Shown here: piece by piece, positions 20,691 to 32,279 of the stretch
Numbering within the stretch: the stretch's first letter is position 1
How the letters are laid out: every line of letters starts with the position of its first letter
Assembly: GCA_017590115.1 (NCBI GenBank)
Contig: JAGGNK010003113.1
Location: 484,209-548,208, forward strand
DNA from: Montifringilla adamsi
Lineage: Eukaryota > Chordata > Aves > Passeriformes > Passeridae
Length of the DNA: 64,000 bases
Reading direction: 5' to 3'
Notes under the pieces: generated by a model
Told to the model about the DNA's origin: nothing
The model's database searches: none
The model's input: the letters and a program-made list of their open reading frames with translations, nothing else
Translations under genes and position numbers: made by a program

Positions 20691-23593
20691 GCACCGTGAC
20701 CTTCGGAGCCACAACAATAGCCAGGCTCGTGGCAGTTCATTGTTCCCGGCTGGAGCCCCCACTCTTACTCCCCCTTCGTCTCACTGGAGCCCCCACTCCC
20801 ACTCCCCCCTCCTCTCTGCGCTCTGCTGCAGGCAGCTGGTGCTCCAGGGCTGCCTTTCCCTGCAGTTGTGCCATCTGAAGGCCGGAGTTGTGCCATCTGA
20901 GAGCCAGTGGGTGACACAGGGACCTGACTGGCAGCTGGCCGTGCTCTTCCTGAGCCTTGTGCAATGCCCAGAGTGTTGCAGCACTTAATAAGGACGGTGC
21001 CTCTGCTGTCACCGCAGGCAGAGTGCTGGCACAGGGCAGCCCTGGACACACTAACCCCTTTGGCCAGGGATGTGGCACTGGGTCTGGGGACCAAAAGCAG
21101 CATCCCCACAGGCAGCACCTGCCTGCTCACAGCCATGTCTGCTCCTTCAGCTGTGCCCCAGAGCCACATCTGGGGCCAGCCCTGCATCGCAGTGCCCCTG
21201 CTCACTGCTTTGTGTGGTATTCTACCGCCCAGGGATCCCACAGCTTGCCACAGGATCCTACAGCCCAGGGCATCTCAGCCCACATCATTCCACAGCCTAG
21301 AGCATCCCACAAACCACAGCATCCCACAGCATCTGATATCCCACAGCATCCCACAGCATCGCACAGCATTCCACAGCTAAGTGCATCCCACAGCTCACAG
21401 CATCCCCCATCCCAGAGCATCCCATATCCACAGCACTCCACATCCTACATGGGGCTGCTCCCCATGTGGGCTGGGGTCTCTCCACTTGCTGCCGCAGGCC
21501 TTGGTCAGGGATTGCCGGCAGCACCACGAGTCCCATCTGTCCCTGCAGCGCTGCCCTGACGTCAAGGCTCTGCCAAGTTCAAGGTCACCTCTCCCGCAGG
21601 GCTGCGGCCCCGAGGGGACATTGCCTGCCGGGCTGCTCGCGGCATCCCACACACACACACTGGGCTCCCGGCCTCTGCTCCCTGATTTATTTATCCGTGC
21701 GTGTGCCTGTTCTCTCCTGGAAGGCACGCTTGCAGAACGGGCCATTACTTACGCCCTAGTTGGGCCTGCCTGCCCGCTGCCCGCCCGCTGCCCGCTGCCC
21801 GCCCGCCCGCTGCCTGCTGCCTGCCTGCCCGCTGCCCTGGGATTTTGTCTCTCTCCAGGCTGCGGTGTAATAAGGGAGGTAATTAAGTGTAAAAGGCAGG
21901 AGGAGGGAGGGATGGGAGGGGGGAGCAGCCCCGGCTCCTTTCGGAGGCAGGGGACTGCGATAATGTATGGTAATAACCGCAGCCAGCCCTGCCGAGCTGA
22001 TAGCGCTGACGGCAGCTCCTGGGCCCCCCCAAACCTGCCCCCGCCACTGTGGGGAGGGGGAGCAGCGCCAGAAGAAAGGCTCAGCCTTCCTCCACCGGGT
22101 TTGTGCCTTCCTGAGCAGCTGTATGGAAATAATTCCCATCGGAGGCAATTGTTTCCCCGACAAGAAGGAGGGGGCTGGGGGGGTACTGTGGGTGAGGGGT
22201 TTTGGGGACTCTCAAGGGCAGGATCATCCTCTTGGGGGGCAGGAGGAGAGAGGTCAGGTCCCTACTCCAGCTCCCAGTCTACCCACAAGGGACATATCCT
22301 GCTACTGGAATGAGACAAGCTGCCCTGCGGTGCCCCCACATCTTCCACTGGTCTTCAGCTCCCCCATCCTCCATGGATCCTGGACACGGGCTCTGGGGTC
22401 AGCCAGGATCTGCCAGAGGATGCCCACTAGTGCCAGGAGGAAGAGCCCCCACTCCTGCCCTCTCTGCTGCCTCAGCTGCAGGACCCCCACCACTGCCAGC
22501 CTGGGGGGCTGCTGGCCATTAGGTATTCCAATCTCGTTCTTCCCAGAGGTGTCCGGGTCGCAGCCGGAGCCCCGAAGTGGCTCCAATCCGTGGTCTGGTG
22601 CTGCCGCCGGCGCAGGGAGCAGATGCCAGACAAAGGGCCGGGGACAAAGGCCCGGCTGCCTCGTGCCCCAGGGAAGGGGCGCAGGCGCGTGCAGGGCACG
22701 GGCGCTGTCCCATCCTGGAGCTGCACTGCCCTGACCTCCCGTGCCTGCCATGCCCCAGTGCCCACCCGGCCCCTGCCCTGCTGGCATGGCTGGGGCACAG
22801 CTAGGTACCAGGTGGGCTGGTACTGGTGGCAGTGCCACCCCTGCCATGGGCACTCTGCCTGCACTGCTCTGGTGCGAGGCTCTGCTGCAGCCCTCTCCAG
22901 CTCTGCCCATCTCAAGGTGCAGCAGGGCTGAAATGGGGTGCAGGGGGGCACAGGGCTGTGGGGAGGAAGCAGAAAGCATGGATGGGACCACAGCAGAGGG
23001 TGGCAAATATCACACATGTCGCTCCAGTCCCACTGTGCCTCAGTTTCCCCAGCTGCTACTGGGGGCCTTGTGAATGTTCTGTGTTCCCCCACCATCCCCC
23101 TCCCCATGGCCGCCTTTGTCCCCACTCCCCCCAGCTGGCTGCAAACCCCCTGTCTGGGGGCAGCTGCCACAGCGCAGGGCCAGGAACGCCACCGGTGCAG
23201 CTGGGGCTGTGCCCACCCACAGAGCCCAGGGGGCTTTAGGGCACGATGCCAAACAGTGCCAGACCCCCCAGGGGAAAGGACTGGGCAAGGCCCCAGTTGA
23301 GAGGTACCCAGGTGGGGGGCACTGGCACACACAGCCCTCTCAACATGAGGTGTGCAGGCAGCAGGGAGGCAGAGGGCTGAGTAAAATAAAACACCTTCTA
23401 TTGCTTTCACAGGATGGAACACCCCGTGCCCAGGCTGGGGACAAAGCCCTGGAGATGCTGCGCCCTGGCAGAGCCCATCAGGGAGCTGTGTCTGCAGCCA
23501 TCCTGGTCCCAGCGCTGCTTCCCAGCCAGCCAGCCTTGCTGATTTTGGGAGTTCGTGCAGGCAAGAGCAGCGGTCTTGGGGTGTCCACCCCAC
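20691..23593. other. SCRT2-SLC52A3 intergenic region
   Basis: No gene recognised. It holds a CCCACAGCAT tandem repeat (21225-21450), a GCCCGCTGCC run (21770-21835) and a homeobox-site-rich candidate conserved element (21865-22155). The last part before 23594 is probably SLC52A3 3' UTR. Confidence 0.6.
21225..21450 (+). repeat. CCCACAGCAT decamer-based tandem repeat
   Basis: About 20 imperfect units of CATCCCACAG, with variants such as CCTAGAG and CACAGCACT. Confidence 0.8.
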
Positions 23594-25335
23594 TCATGCT
23601 GGGCACTGCAGGCTGCAGTAGTCAGCAGATTTGAAAAGGCCATAGACGTTAACAAGGGGGAACATGAGCAGTGCCCCGAGGAGGGAGCCCAGCTGCTCCA
23701 GCACCCCGTAGCACACCAGCGCGCTGCGGCTGCAGCTCCGCAGGATCACCCCGGCCATCACCTTCATGTAGGAGAGCGTCCCGGTGAACAGCACCCAGGA
23801 GAGGACCTGGTGGCACAGGTGGAAAAGTGGTCAGGGCCAGGGGTTCCCTACTGTGGGGACATCGTGGTGAGGTCAGGACCAGGTGTGGTGTCAAAGACCT
23901 CCCTGAGTGAGAGGGACACCGTGACTTACGATGATGACATCGCCCCACTGGGACTGCTGCAGGAGCGGGCAGGGGCTCATCACTGCAATGGCCATGTTGT
24001 AGGCACCAAAGCCTGTCCCTGCTATAGTGAGGATGACCATCAGGGCCAGGGACCTGCAAGGGACATGTGAGTGTCACTGGAGAACACCACCTTTCCCTGG
24101 TGAGCAGCACAGACACGCAGCATGTTCTGGCTCCTTCCTGGCTCCATCCTTCTTTCCTGGGGTGTCTGTGCTGCCAGGGCATGGACACCCCACAGGCCCT
24201 CTCCCACCCAGTGCCTACACCCCCAACCCTTGTAAAGTAGGGGCCACTTTTGGGGCAGAAGCCCCTGGTGTGCACCCTGCTGCAACTCCCAGGGCCCGGC
24301 AACTCACCTGCTGGGCAGGAACATGGCCACAATGCAGGCCAGGGGGTTGGCCATGGAGCTGAGCGTGGCTGCCAGGTGGTAGGTGGTGTGTCCGTAGGGC
24401 AGGCAGGAGTAGGACTGCACGGATGGCAGGACCCCGTTTGTCAGGGCGCTCACCCAGGCGATGAGGAGGTAGATGAGGGTGAGCTGGGTTAGGGAGTAGG
24501 AGACTTTCTGTGGCAGGATGTCCCCAGGTCCCTTGGGATCCTTTGGGCATGAGCAGCCTCTGCTCAGGTGCAAGTCAGCTCCCTCATCATGGATCTGGTC
24601 AAATGAGTTCAGCACAATGCTGCTGGGAAAGAGGTGCTGCTGAGAGAGCTCCCACACCTTGGGCTGCCGGGTGAGGAAGAAGAAGGCCAGCAAGCAGGTC
24701 AGCATCATTGCAGTCATCAGCAGGAAAAAGATGAGTGTGGAGAAGTTGGGTGTGAGGTAGCTGGTCTCCAGATGGAAGATGGTGCTCTCCACGGTCTCAT
24801 TGCCGGTGGTGATGTTGACCTTGTAGCTGACATTGGTGCAGCTGGAGATACCAGAGCCCTGACCCAGGGCAATGAGAGAAGGGATCAGCCCACTTAGCCC
24901 TTCACCTATGAAGAAGGTGTTCGTGTACTGGGGCTGCAGCTGCATCATGAAAGGCAGAAAGGTGACAGAGGAGGTGCAGTCCACCAGGGCCAGGAAGAAG
25001 GTCAGGATTAGGAAGGGGATGCTGTGGGATGTCCCGGCAATGAGGGACGTGTGGTTCCAGAGGAAAGCCAGGAGCAAGCAGGCCATGACACCCACGGACA
25101 CGATCACATAGATAACAGCCACCTCCTTCATCAAGCCAGGCCGAAAGCGATTCATGAGGGTGACGAAGAGTGGTCCCACGTTGGCCATCTGGATGATGAT
25201 GGTGATGTAGGAGGGGAGGTACCACTGCTCCGGCAGCACCGTCACCAGCAGGGGCACCTCCACCCACAGCCCATTGATGGCCACCCAGGAACCCATGCCA
25301 AAGGCACAGGCCAGAAAGTGGGTGAGCAGTGCCAT
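23594..25335 (-). CDS. SLC52A3: SLC52A3, riboflavin transporter, 3 coding exons
   Basis: CDS is complement(join(23594..23806,23930..24053,24308..25335)), 454 aa (human 469, recalled). The first coding exon holds most of the protein, from [20 protein letters not shown] through the N-terminal membrane segments, with the family blocks [28 protein letters not shown] and [19 protein letters not shown], and a variable hydrophilic loop near residues 230-270. The second exon encodes [22 protein letters not shown]. The third ends [14 protein letters not shown]. Multiple hydrophobic segments fit the roughly 11-helix SLC52 fold, a plasma-membrane vitamin B2 importer. SLC52A2 would be the alternative, but the neighbours fit SLC52A3. 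Introns are only 123 and 254 bases. A CTCCCCACAG acceptor at about 25384 suggests a separate 5' untranslated exon. Confidence 0.97.
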
Positions 25336-25839
25336 GGCTCAGGGCTGGGTGCCTGGGCCTGCGAGTGACGCTGCTGTGCTGTGGGGAGAGACTTTGATGA
25401 GTGGTGAGGTGAGATCTGACCCTTCCAGATCCTGACCCTGCCCTCCCATCACCACCCCCTGTGCTGGCAGAACAGCTTCCTTCTACGTGCCGTGAGGGTG
25501 TGGGACGCACAGCCCAGCCCAGCCCCACTTTGCCCTCTGCAGGCCCCATGGACCCCTCTGCCCCCTTCAAGTGATGACACGGTGCTCTCCTGCCCTGGGT
25601 GTGGATCCTGATGAGCTTCACCTGGTCTCATCCCAGAGCGCTGGGGCTTGGCAGCGGCAGGTGCGATACCCAGGAGGGCATTGAACCTGTGCCAGCTCAC
25701 GTAGCAGCTCCGTGCAGCCTGGAAGGGCTCGGCACGGCCGGGTGCAGGGGGAAGGGGGCTCTCACCTGGGAGCTAAGCGGCCTGGGCAGCTGCTCTGCTG
25801 GGAATGGACGCCTCGTACCTCCCACTGCATCTGCAGGGC

Positions 25840-26430
25840 AGGGCGACGCAGCGCCCGTCCCCTTCCAGTCGGGACCCGCGCGATTCCGACACGCTCCGGT
25901 GCCGCGGGCGACAGGCCCCGGCAGCCCAACCTGCAGCCCAGCCTCTGCTCGTACCAGCCAGCTGAGTCAGCTGGGCTCCGAACACATCCCTTGCCCAGTC
26001 CCATCCCGCTGCTGGCAGGAACTCTCAGGTCCCATGTCCCTACGCTCCGTGCCACCCCCGGTCCCGCAGAGCCGTCTCCAGCCCTCCCCGGGGCGCTGAG
26101 GCCGCCAGAGGAAACTCACGTCTCACGGGGCTGAGCCCGGCGGGCGCAACGACCCAGCCATGGCCCCGGCCCCGCGGGGAGGCAGCGGGGCTGCAGCAGC
26201 AGCCAGGAAGGAAACGGGCTCCGGTCGGACCGGTGCCTCGGCAATCTCCCAAGGGTAACTCACTGCGCTTTGGGAAACCGGCAGCACCACGCGGGCGGGA
26301 GCCAGTCCTGGCTGCCGGAGCAGTGACGTGAGGCGGGCGCGTCACCACCTCCGGATGCGGACCGGTGACAGCCTGGCCCTGCTCTGCTCTTCGTCTTGGC
26401 CCCGGCTGGCAGAGTCCCGAGCTCAGGGGG
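25840..26430. promoter_or_regulatory. SLC52A3: CpG-rich block, probable SLC52A3 promoter
   Basis: A CpG-dense stretch 0.5-1.1 kb upstream of the SLC52A3 ATG, on the 5' side of the putative untranslated-exon acceptor. It includes an inverted pair TGACG (26324-26328) and CGTCA (26340-26344), which resembles two CRE halves. Promoter function is inferred. Confidence 0.45.
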
Positions 26431-27067
26431 GTTATAATTCTTGGCGGTGTCCTGGACTTTGTCCTTGTCCCCGCCTGAACTGCGTCCCACCTATCACAGA
26501 CTCTTCTTGCAGGTGCAAGTGTCACCCGATGACGGTTCCTGTCCCCATCGGGATCTCTGCGGGGTCACGGGTTGGCATGGGGCGCTGGGGAACCTCCGAA
26601 TGTGGCAGTTGTCCCACCTCGGGACAGTGCTGGGACCAAGCCGCGAGCCAGCGGATGAGCCATTTGCACCGGTCGGGAGGTGACACGGGTGAGGAGAGAG
26701 ACCCCTGGTCACCCTCAGCAGCAATCCCCCCCTCCCAACCCAGGACCCACCGCCCCAGGATGCCTCATGGCGGCTCTTCCCCCAGCACCCACCGGGTGTC
26801 GCTGGGAGAGCAGGCTGCAGCCCTGCAAAACCTGGGGCTGCCTTCTCCCGTCTGCTTCCCCGCCTGCTTCCCTGCCCTACCTGTCTGCAGTGCCCGTACC
26901 TGTCCCTGTCCCTCCGGGGGACTGCAGTTTGCTCCTCCACCCTGCCCTGCGCCTGTGGGAGCACCCATGGCAGCCAGGACCGTTGGGTGTAGTGGGGACA
27001 AGTCTTGTCTCCGGGGCTGCAGAGACGCTGGGTGACAGTGGAGGGGGATGGTCACAGTTTGAGGTAC

Positions 27068-27517
27068 TGCTGTGATTTAATTCCAGCAGGCTGCTCAGCC
27101 CCCCTCGACTGCTCACTCACACACACACACACACACCCGGTGGGATGGGGTACAAAATGGGGAAAGATAAAATGGTAAAACGGACTTAACTGACGGATCA
27201 GCTTAATAGGAAAAGCAAAGCTGTCCTATAGTCCGGGGTACCCCGGGGNNNNNNNNNNNNNNNNNNNNNNNNNNNNNNNNNNNNNNNNNNNNNGAGCTGT
27301 TCCATCCACATCCCTTCCCAATTTCTATGCACCCTCAGTGCCCTCACTCGCTGGTGGGGCAGCAGGAGGAGCAGAAAAGTCCTTGGGGCTCTGTGAGCAT
27401 GGCTCAGCCAAGATCAGACACTCCTGGGTTATCAGCACTGCTTTCAGCACAACTCCAAAACAGTCCCCCCCCTGGCTCCTATGGCAAAATGGCCTCTATC
27501 CCAGTCAAACCAGTACA
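27068..27517 (-). mobile_element. Solitary avian ERV LTR interrupted by an assembly gap
   Basis: Read on the minus strand, the element starts TGTACTGGTTTGACTGGG near 27517 and ends near 27068 with a CAGGCTGCTGGAATTAAATC-like terminus. I recognise both halves from memory as a very common bird retroviral LTR. The middle is lost in the gap at 27249-27293. A CA microsatellite sits at about 27117-27136. I see no clear target-site duplication and no internal retroviral genes, so it is a solo LTR or truncated copy. The gap length may be arbitrary. Confidence 0.65.
27249..27293. other. Assembly gap of 45 N inside an LTR
   Basis: Preceded by the palindromic GC stretch CCGGGGTACCCCGGGG. It lies in the middle of a recognisable LTR, so several hundred bases could be missing. 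Confidence 0.95.
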
Positions 27518-30500
27518 GAACCCCAAGGGACCTGGAAGGTGGGGAACAGGTGCCAGGTGCTGGGGAAACCAGGCACAGGGAGCTTGGGGTGGGTGTGGGG
27601 CAGCTGAGGTCATGGTGTGTCCATGGGTATGGGGACAGGGAGGGGACAGCAATTGTCCTGTGTTTAATTTGCCGGCACAAAGAGCCGGCTCAGCCGGCAG
27701 TAAGACCCTTCCCAAGGGCTAATGGCTCCGGGGCAGAGGCAGTTCGATGGGGTGTGGGACCCTCGTGTTGTGCCTTCACGCTACTCACCCAAATCCACCC
27801 GACGCGTGCTGCCTGCCCTGCCCGTGCCTCCTCCGCCCCCTGCCCGCCCCGCAGCTGAACTCCCGGCCCCTCTCCCCTCCGCACCCCCGGCAGATGCGAG
27901 CGAAGGCCCCGGAGCAGATGGCAACATTTGGTAGCCGAGTGGTCCCTGCCTGCGGGACTTTGCTGGGCTGTGATGGCCATCCCTCCAGGAAGCCCCCTCC
28001 TCACCCAGCCAGGGCTGGGGAGCCCATCCCAGCCGCAAGCCAGCACATGCCAGGGGGTGCAGCAGGGATCCCAGAGTGGGCACACTGCCCATGCCATGGG
28101 GGTGACAGGGTGGCATGGAAACCCTGGCAGCACAGAAAACCAGGGATCTGTCCTTGAGCTCAGCCCTAGTGAGACCCATCCCATAATATCTTCCATGTGT
28201 GAGCAGTGGGGATGGTCTGCCTGGGCAGAGGGTGGCTGCTGCTCCATTGCGGGGGGACAAGGTGACCCCCTCACTCCAGGGACTACTGGCTAGCCTATTT
28301 GAGAGGGTATGACCCCCAGACTTGGGGACCTGCTGGCGGGTCTCAGCCTGGACCCTGACAGCCCCAGCCCTAGCCCAATTTGCATTCCATTTCCATGTGA
28401 AAGGAGCAGGTCAAGTTGAAAGTGGAAAGGCTGGTGGGGGGCAGCAGGGAAGGGGCCGCTGCCGGAGGTGAGACCCCAACAAAAGGGCCGGATCCCCAGG
28501 GCCCAGTGCTTGCCTGGCCATGGGCTGCGGCCACGGCCCCACGGCAGCCGCCATCTGCGGGTCTGTGCCGCCGCCACCACCGGCCAGACAAAGGCCCCGT
28601 GCCCAGCATGTCCCCATCTGTCACCTCCCTGGCTCCCGGATCCCTGAGCAGAGACCGAGTGTGAACATCCGGGTGCAGGCAGCATCGTTCCCTCTGCCCA
28701 CAGGGAATGGGGTGATGCTGGGTGCAGCGGATGCCTCCCTATTCCCCATGGGGAACGTGGCCCCCTCTTCCTTCTGGAGCAGCTCTGTGGAGCTCTTGCT
28801 GGGGAAACTGAGGCGGGAGCAGGTGGTGGTTTATCCTGGGTTGGGGCACAGCAACAGGCTGCAATAAAACACTGGGAGTTAACACCCAAGATGAAGGGGT
28901 TGGGGAGCTCTCAGCTCTGGGGGTGCCTCTGCGTGGGGGTGCCCACACTGCCCAGCCCGAGCCCTGCGGCTTGGCAGGTGTTGCCAGGCACCCGTAGCTG
29001 CCTCCACCCAGCACTTCCAGGGGGGAATTGGCTGCTGAGTGTGTTTTCTTCTCCTTGGCAGCTCAATTTAGCATCCAGGAGGTCCTGGCAGTGGCACGAG
29101 GGTGTCTGTAGAAGGTGGGAGCAAAGGCACTGCCAGCACCTCGTTGTCCCTTTGCTCACAAACACCATCGCTGTGTTCCTGGGGCAGCGGTGGGGATGCT
29201 GCAGCGGGTGCTGGGGGAGCATTCCTGCAGGAGGCTGTCCTCCTGGGGCATGTCCCGAGCTGCTCCCGGGGAGGGCGAGGCTTGGGGCGCTGCCTGGATC
29301 CAACGCCCCGCTCCAACGGGCCAGACGTGCCCGAGCAGCTCCTGCAGCCTCCTGCCTGCACCCGCACAGCTTCAGCACCCGTGGGGGGACGCAGCCTGCG
29401 GGCTCTGCCCTCGCCTACCAACTGGGATTTTCTAGCTGAGCCCGTTGTGCGAATCTGGGCTCAGGGCAGCCCTCTGGCTCCCAGACTGTGTGCTTCCCTT
29501 GGCCTTTCTCCCTTCACCAGCTCCTTGTCTTGCTCCAGGAGCGTTTGAACAATGCAGGGCTGTAACTGAGCTCCGCAACATGAGCCAAATGCTCATTCCC
29601 TCTGTGCAGAGCTGAACAGAGATGCCTGTACCATGGGGCAGGAGCCACCCTGCCTGGGCTGGGTTCAGACCAGCAGGTCCAAGTGGCTGCAGGCTTGGTG
29701 ATCCTGTCTGTCACCTCTCTTCCTGCTATCCAGTTTATTTTCCTATGTTTTGGAGTTTATTGCTGCTGGGTGATTGGAGAAACAAGATGAGATTTCCAAA
29801 TGACAGCAGGCCCTGCCAACTGACCATACCAGTGACATGAGGGAATCTGGGTGCCCACAGCAAGGCTGGGAATTTCCCCTGTGTCCCTGAAGCCCTAAAC
29901 CAGCACCAGCACCCTTTGCCCACAGCGAGCAGCGACATCCAGAAGGATTTTGGATTTGTCACTGTGAGCACCTCGGGCTGTGTGTGCATCCAGGCTGCCA
30001 GGCCGGCACCGCGGGCTGAACCGGCAGCTGGGACGTCACCGGGCAGCGGCACGCTGCGTGACGCAGCTGGCATGGAGGAATGCCCTGTGGTTTCCATCCC
30101 ATGTGAGCGCTGATTTGCCTCGGAGGGCGTCCTCGCCCGGCGCTGACTCAGCGGCAGCCGCCGCATGCAGAACCGCTCCAGCACCCTCCAGCCGCCATCA
30201 CACAGGGACACCGGGAGGACGTGGCTGGGGAGCAGGAGGGTGGGGACAGCAGGACACCGTCGGGACACCCTTGGAAAGAGAGCAGGGAGAAGAAGGGTGG
30301 CAGCTGATCCGTGCCGAGGAGGCCAATCCAGGTGGGTGGCAGAGGTGGTGCTGGTCCCGTGCTGGTCCAGTGCCAGCAGAGTGGGATGGGGTGAGCCGGT
30401 GAAGGGGTCACAACCGTGTACCTCTGGAGCAGCTCCTCCAGGCTGGAGGTGACCCGGTGGGCCATGTGAACCTGGCTGGACTGCCCACCCCAGGAGGAAG

Positions 30501-32009
30501 AGGAGCTGGGACCACACTGGACAATGCCCAGAGATCAGATCCCTGAACTCCAGCTGGGTTCGGGGCATGGGATTATGCTGCCGAGTTTTTGGGGCTGTTC
30601 GGAGAGTGGCTCCGCTCGGCTCCGCTTGGCTCGGCACAGCTCAGCTCGGTGTGGCCGTGCCAGCGCAGTGGCTCAGCTCTGCAGGAATGTGGAGCAGCAG
30701 GTTGTGCCCGGCCGGGCTGTCCGTGCTGGGGAGGGGTCCCCACACCGGCCACTGGTGGCTGTGCTGGGGCTGCCGTGTCCTTGTCCCTGCACTTCGCAGC
30801 TATCTCTTCTGTGGCTTGGCTGTCTGGTACAAGGCTGAACTCCAGTGCCTGACATGGGGACATTTTCCATCTTTGTCTTGCATGGGGGACACTTTTACAC
30901 CCCCGTGCTGAACAGGGGAGCCCTCCCTGTGCTGGGCACAGGTACAAGGGCAGTGAAACTGGCCATTGGCACAGGGGCTGGGCAGCACTGGACCCGAGGG
31001 GTCGGGCAGAGGGTGCAGAAAGCTGCCCCGGGGAGGAGGCAGGAGGATCTGTGCCGGTGCTGGGACCGTTCCCAGCTGTCAGCACGCCTGGCCGCCCCCC
31101 TGCAGACATTTTCCAGGTCAGGAGGCAGCATGTCCCCCCAGGCAGGGGACGGGAACGGGTAGAGGGGCAGCCAGCCTCCCCCATGGCCACTCGTCTGTCA
31201 CAGCGTGTCGCGGAGATGCACCGTGTGCTGTGCAGGGATCCTGCTGGGGTCCAGATTCTGGGGAATCTGGCACCCGTGGGCTGCTAGGGGGTGCGGACAT
31301 GGCTCAGCCACGGCTCGGCGGGGCTGTGGGTGCCAGGGCTGGCTCCTGCCGCTGGGACAGGCGCTGGGCTGCTCCCAGGAAGTTTGTGCACGCAGGTGAG
31401 CGGGTGACGGTGGCAGCTGCCGGCTCGGGGCTGCCACGGGAGCAAGTGAGGCCACAGCACACCGGCTCCGCCCTGCCCACCACTGCACCTGGTGAGTGCT
31501 GGGGCTTGCTGCCACATCCTCGGGCTCATCAGTGCCCCAAATCGGGACCCTCAGGAGGAATCTCAGAGCAGCTTGGGAAAGGGGCTGGGGGAGGGGGTCT
31601 GACCCACATATGCTCCTGTGGGCCCTGCCACTGCTGAGCCCCTCTGGGTATTGGGGCTACTCTGGGTGTGCCCAGCTCTGCTCAGGGGGCTGCAGAAGGG
31701 TGTAGGGCTGGTTTGGGTGCCCTCCCCGCCCCCCTTTTCGCTCTGGGCGGGCTGGTGCGACCGTTGTGGCGGCTGCGCTTGTTGGGGTTGGCAGGGACCC
31801 AAGGACACGGGGTGCACAGGGCCTCACGCTGCCCCGAGCTCACCGCGGCCGGGGAAGCACGAGTGGAAACCCCTGTGAACTCCACTTACTTTCCAAGGAG
31901 CTCCGGGGTGAGAGCAGGGAGCCTGGGAGCAGCGCCGGAACTTGCAAGAGCCGAGGGAACAGCAGAGGGAGTGGAGCACCGAATCCACCAGCCCGGCAGG
32001 GCGGTGGGT

Positions 32010-32240
32010 GATGGAACCCTGGGCATGGGGGATGCACACCTGGGAGCAGGCAATGCACCCCTGGGCATGGGCGATGCAAGGATGCAGATGAGGCACCTCC
32101 GGGAGCAATCAGTGCTCCCCTGGGAGTGGGCGATGCACTGGGTGAAGGAAATGCCCCCTGGATGTGGGCAGTGCCCCCCTGAGCACGGACGATGGGCACA
32201 CGCAATGCACCCCTTGAGGCGGGCGATGCACCCCCGGCAC
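32010..32240 (+). repeat. Degenerate GATGCACCCCTGGGCAT minisatellite
   Basis: Eight or more units of roughly 20-27 bases based on GGGCGATGCACCCCTGGG, ending about 105 bases before the first CCAAT box of FAM110A. Confidence 0.75.
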
Positions 32241-32279
32241 CCCCGGCTTGGGCAGAGCATCAGTGAGGGGTGCTTGGCT

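Larger units (their letters stand above)
26431..32279. other. SLC52A3-FAM110A intergenic region
   Basis: Between two divergently transcribed genes. It contains the interrupted LTR (27068-27517), a transcription-factor motif cluster (30030-30155) and a minisatellite next to FAM110A (32010-32240). No exon recognised. Confidence 0.6.

Noticed and set aside
22472..23593. 373-aa minus-strand ORF next to SLC52A3
   Set aside because: Lies in the probable SLC52A3 3' UTR and intergenic DNA; Cys/Trp/His-rich random composition.
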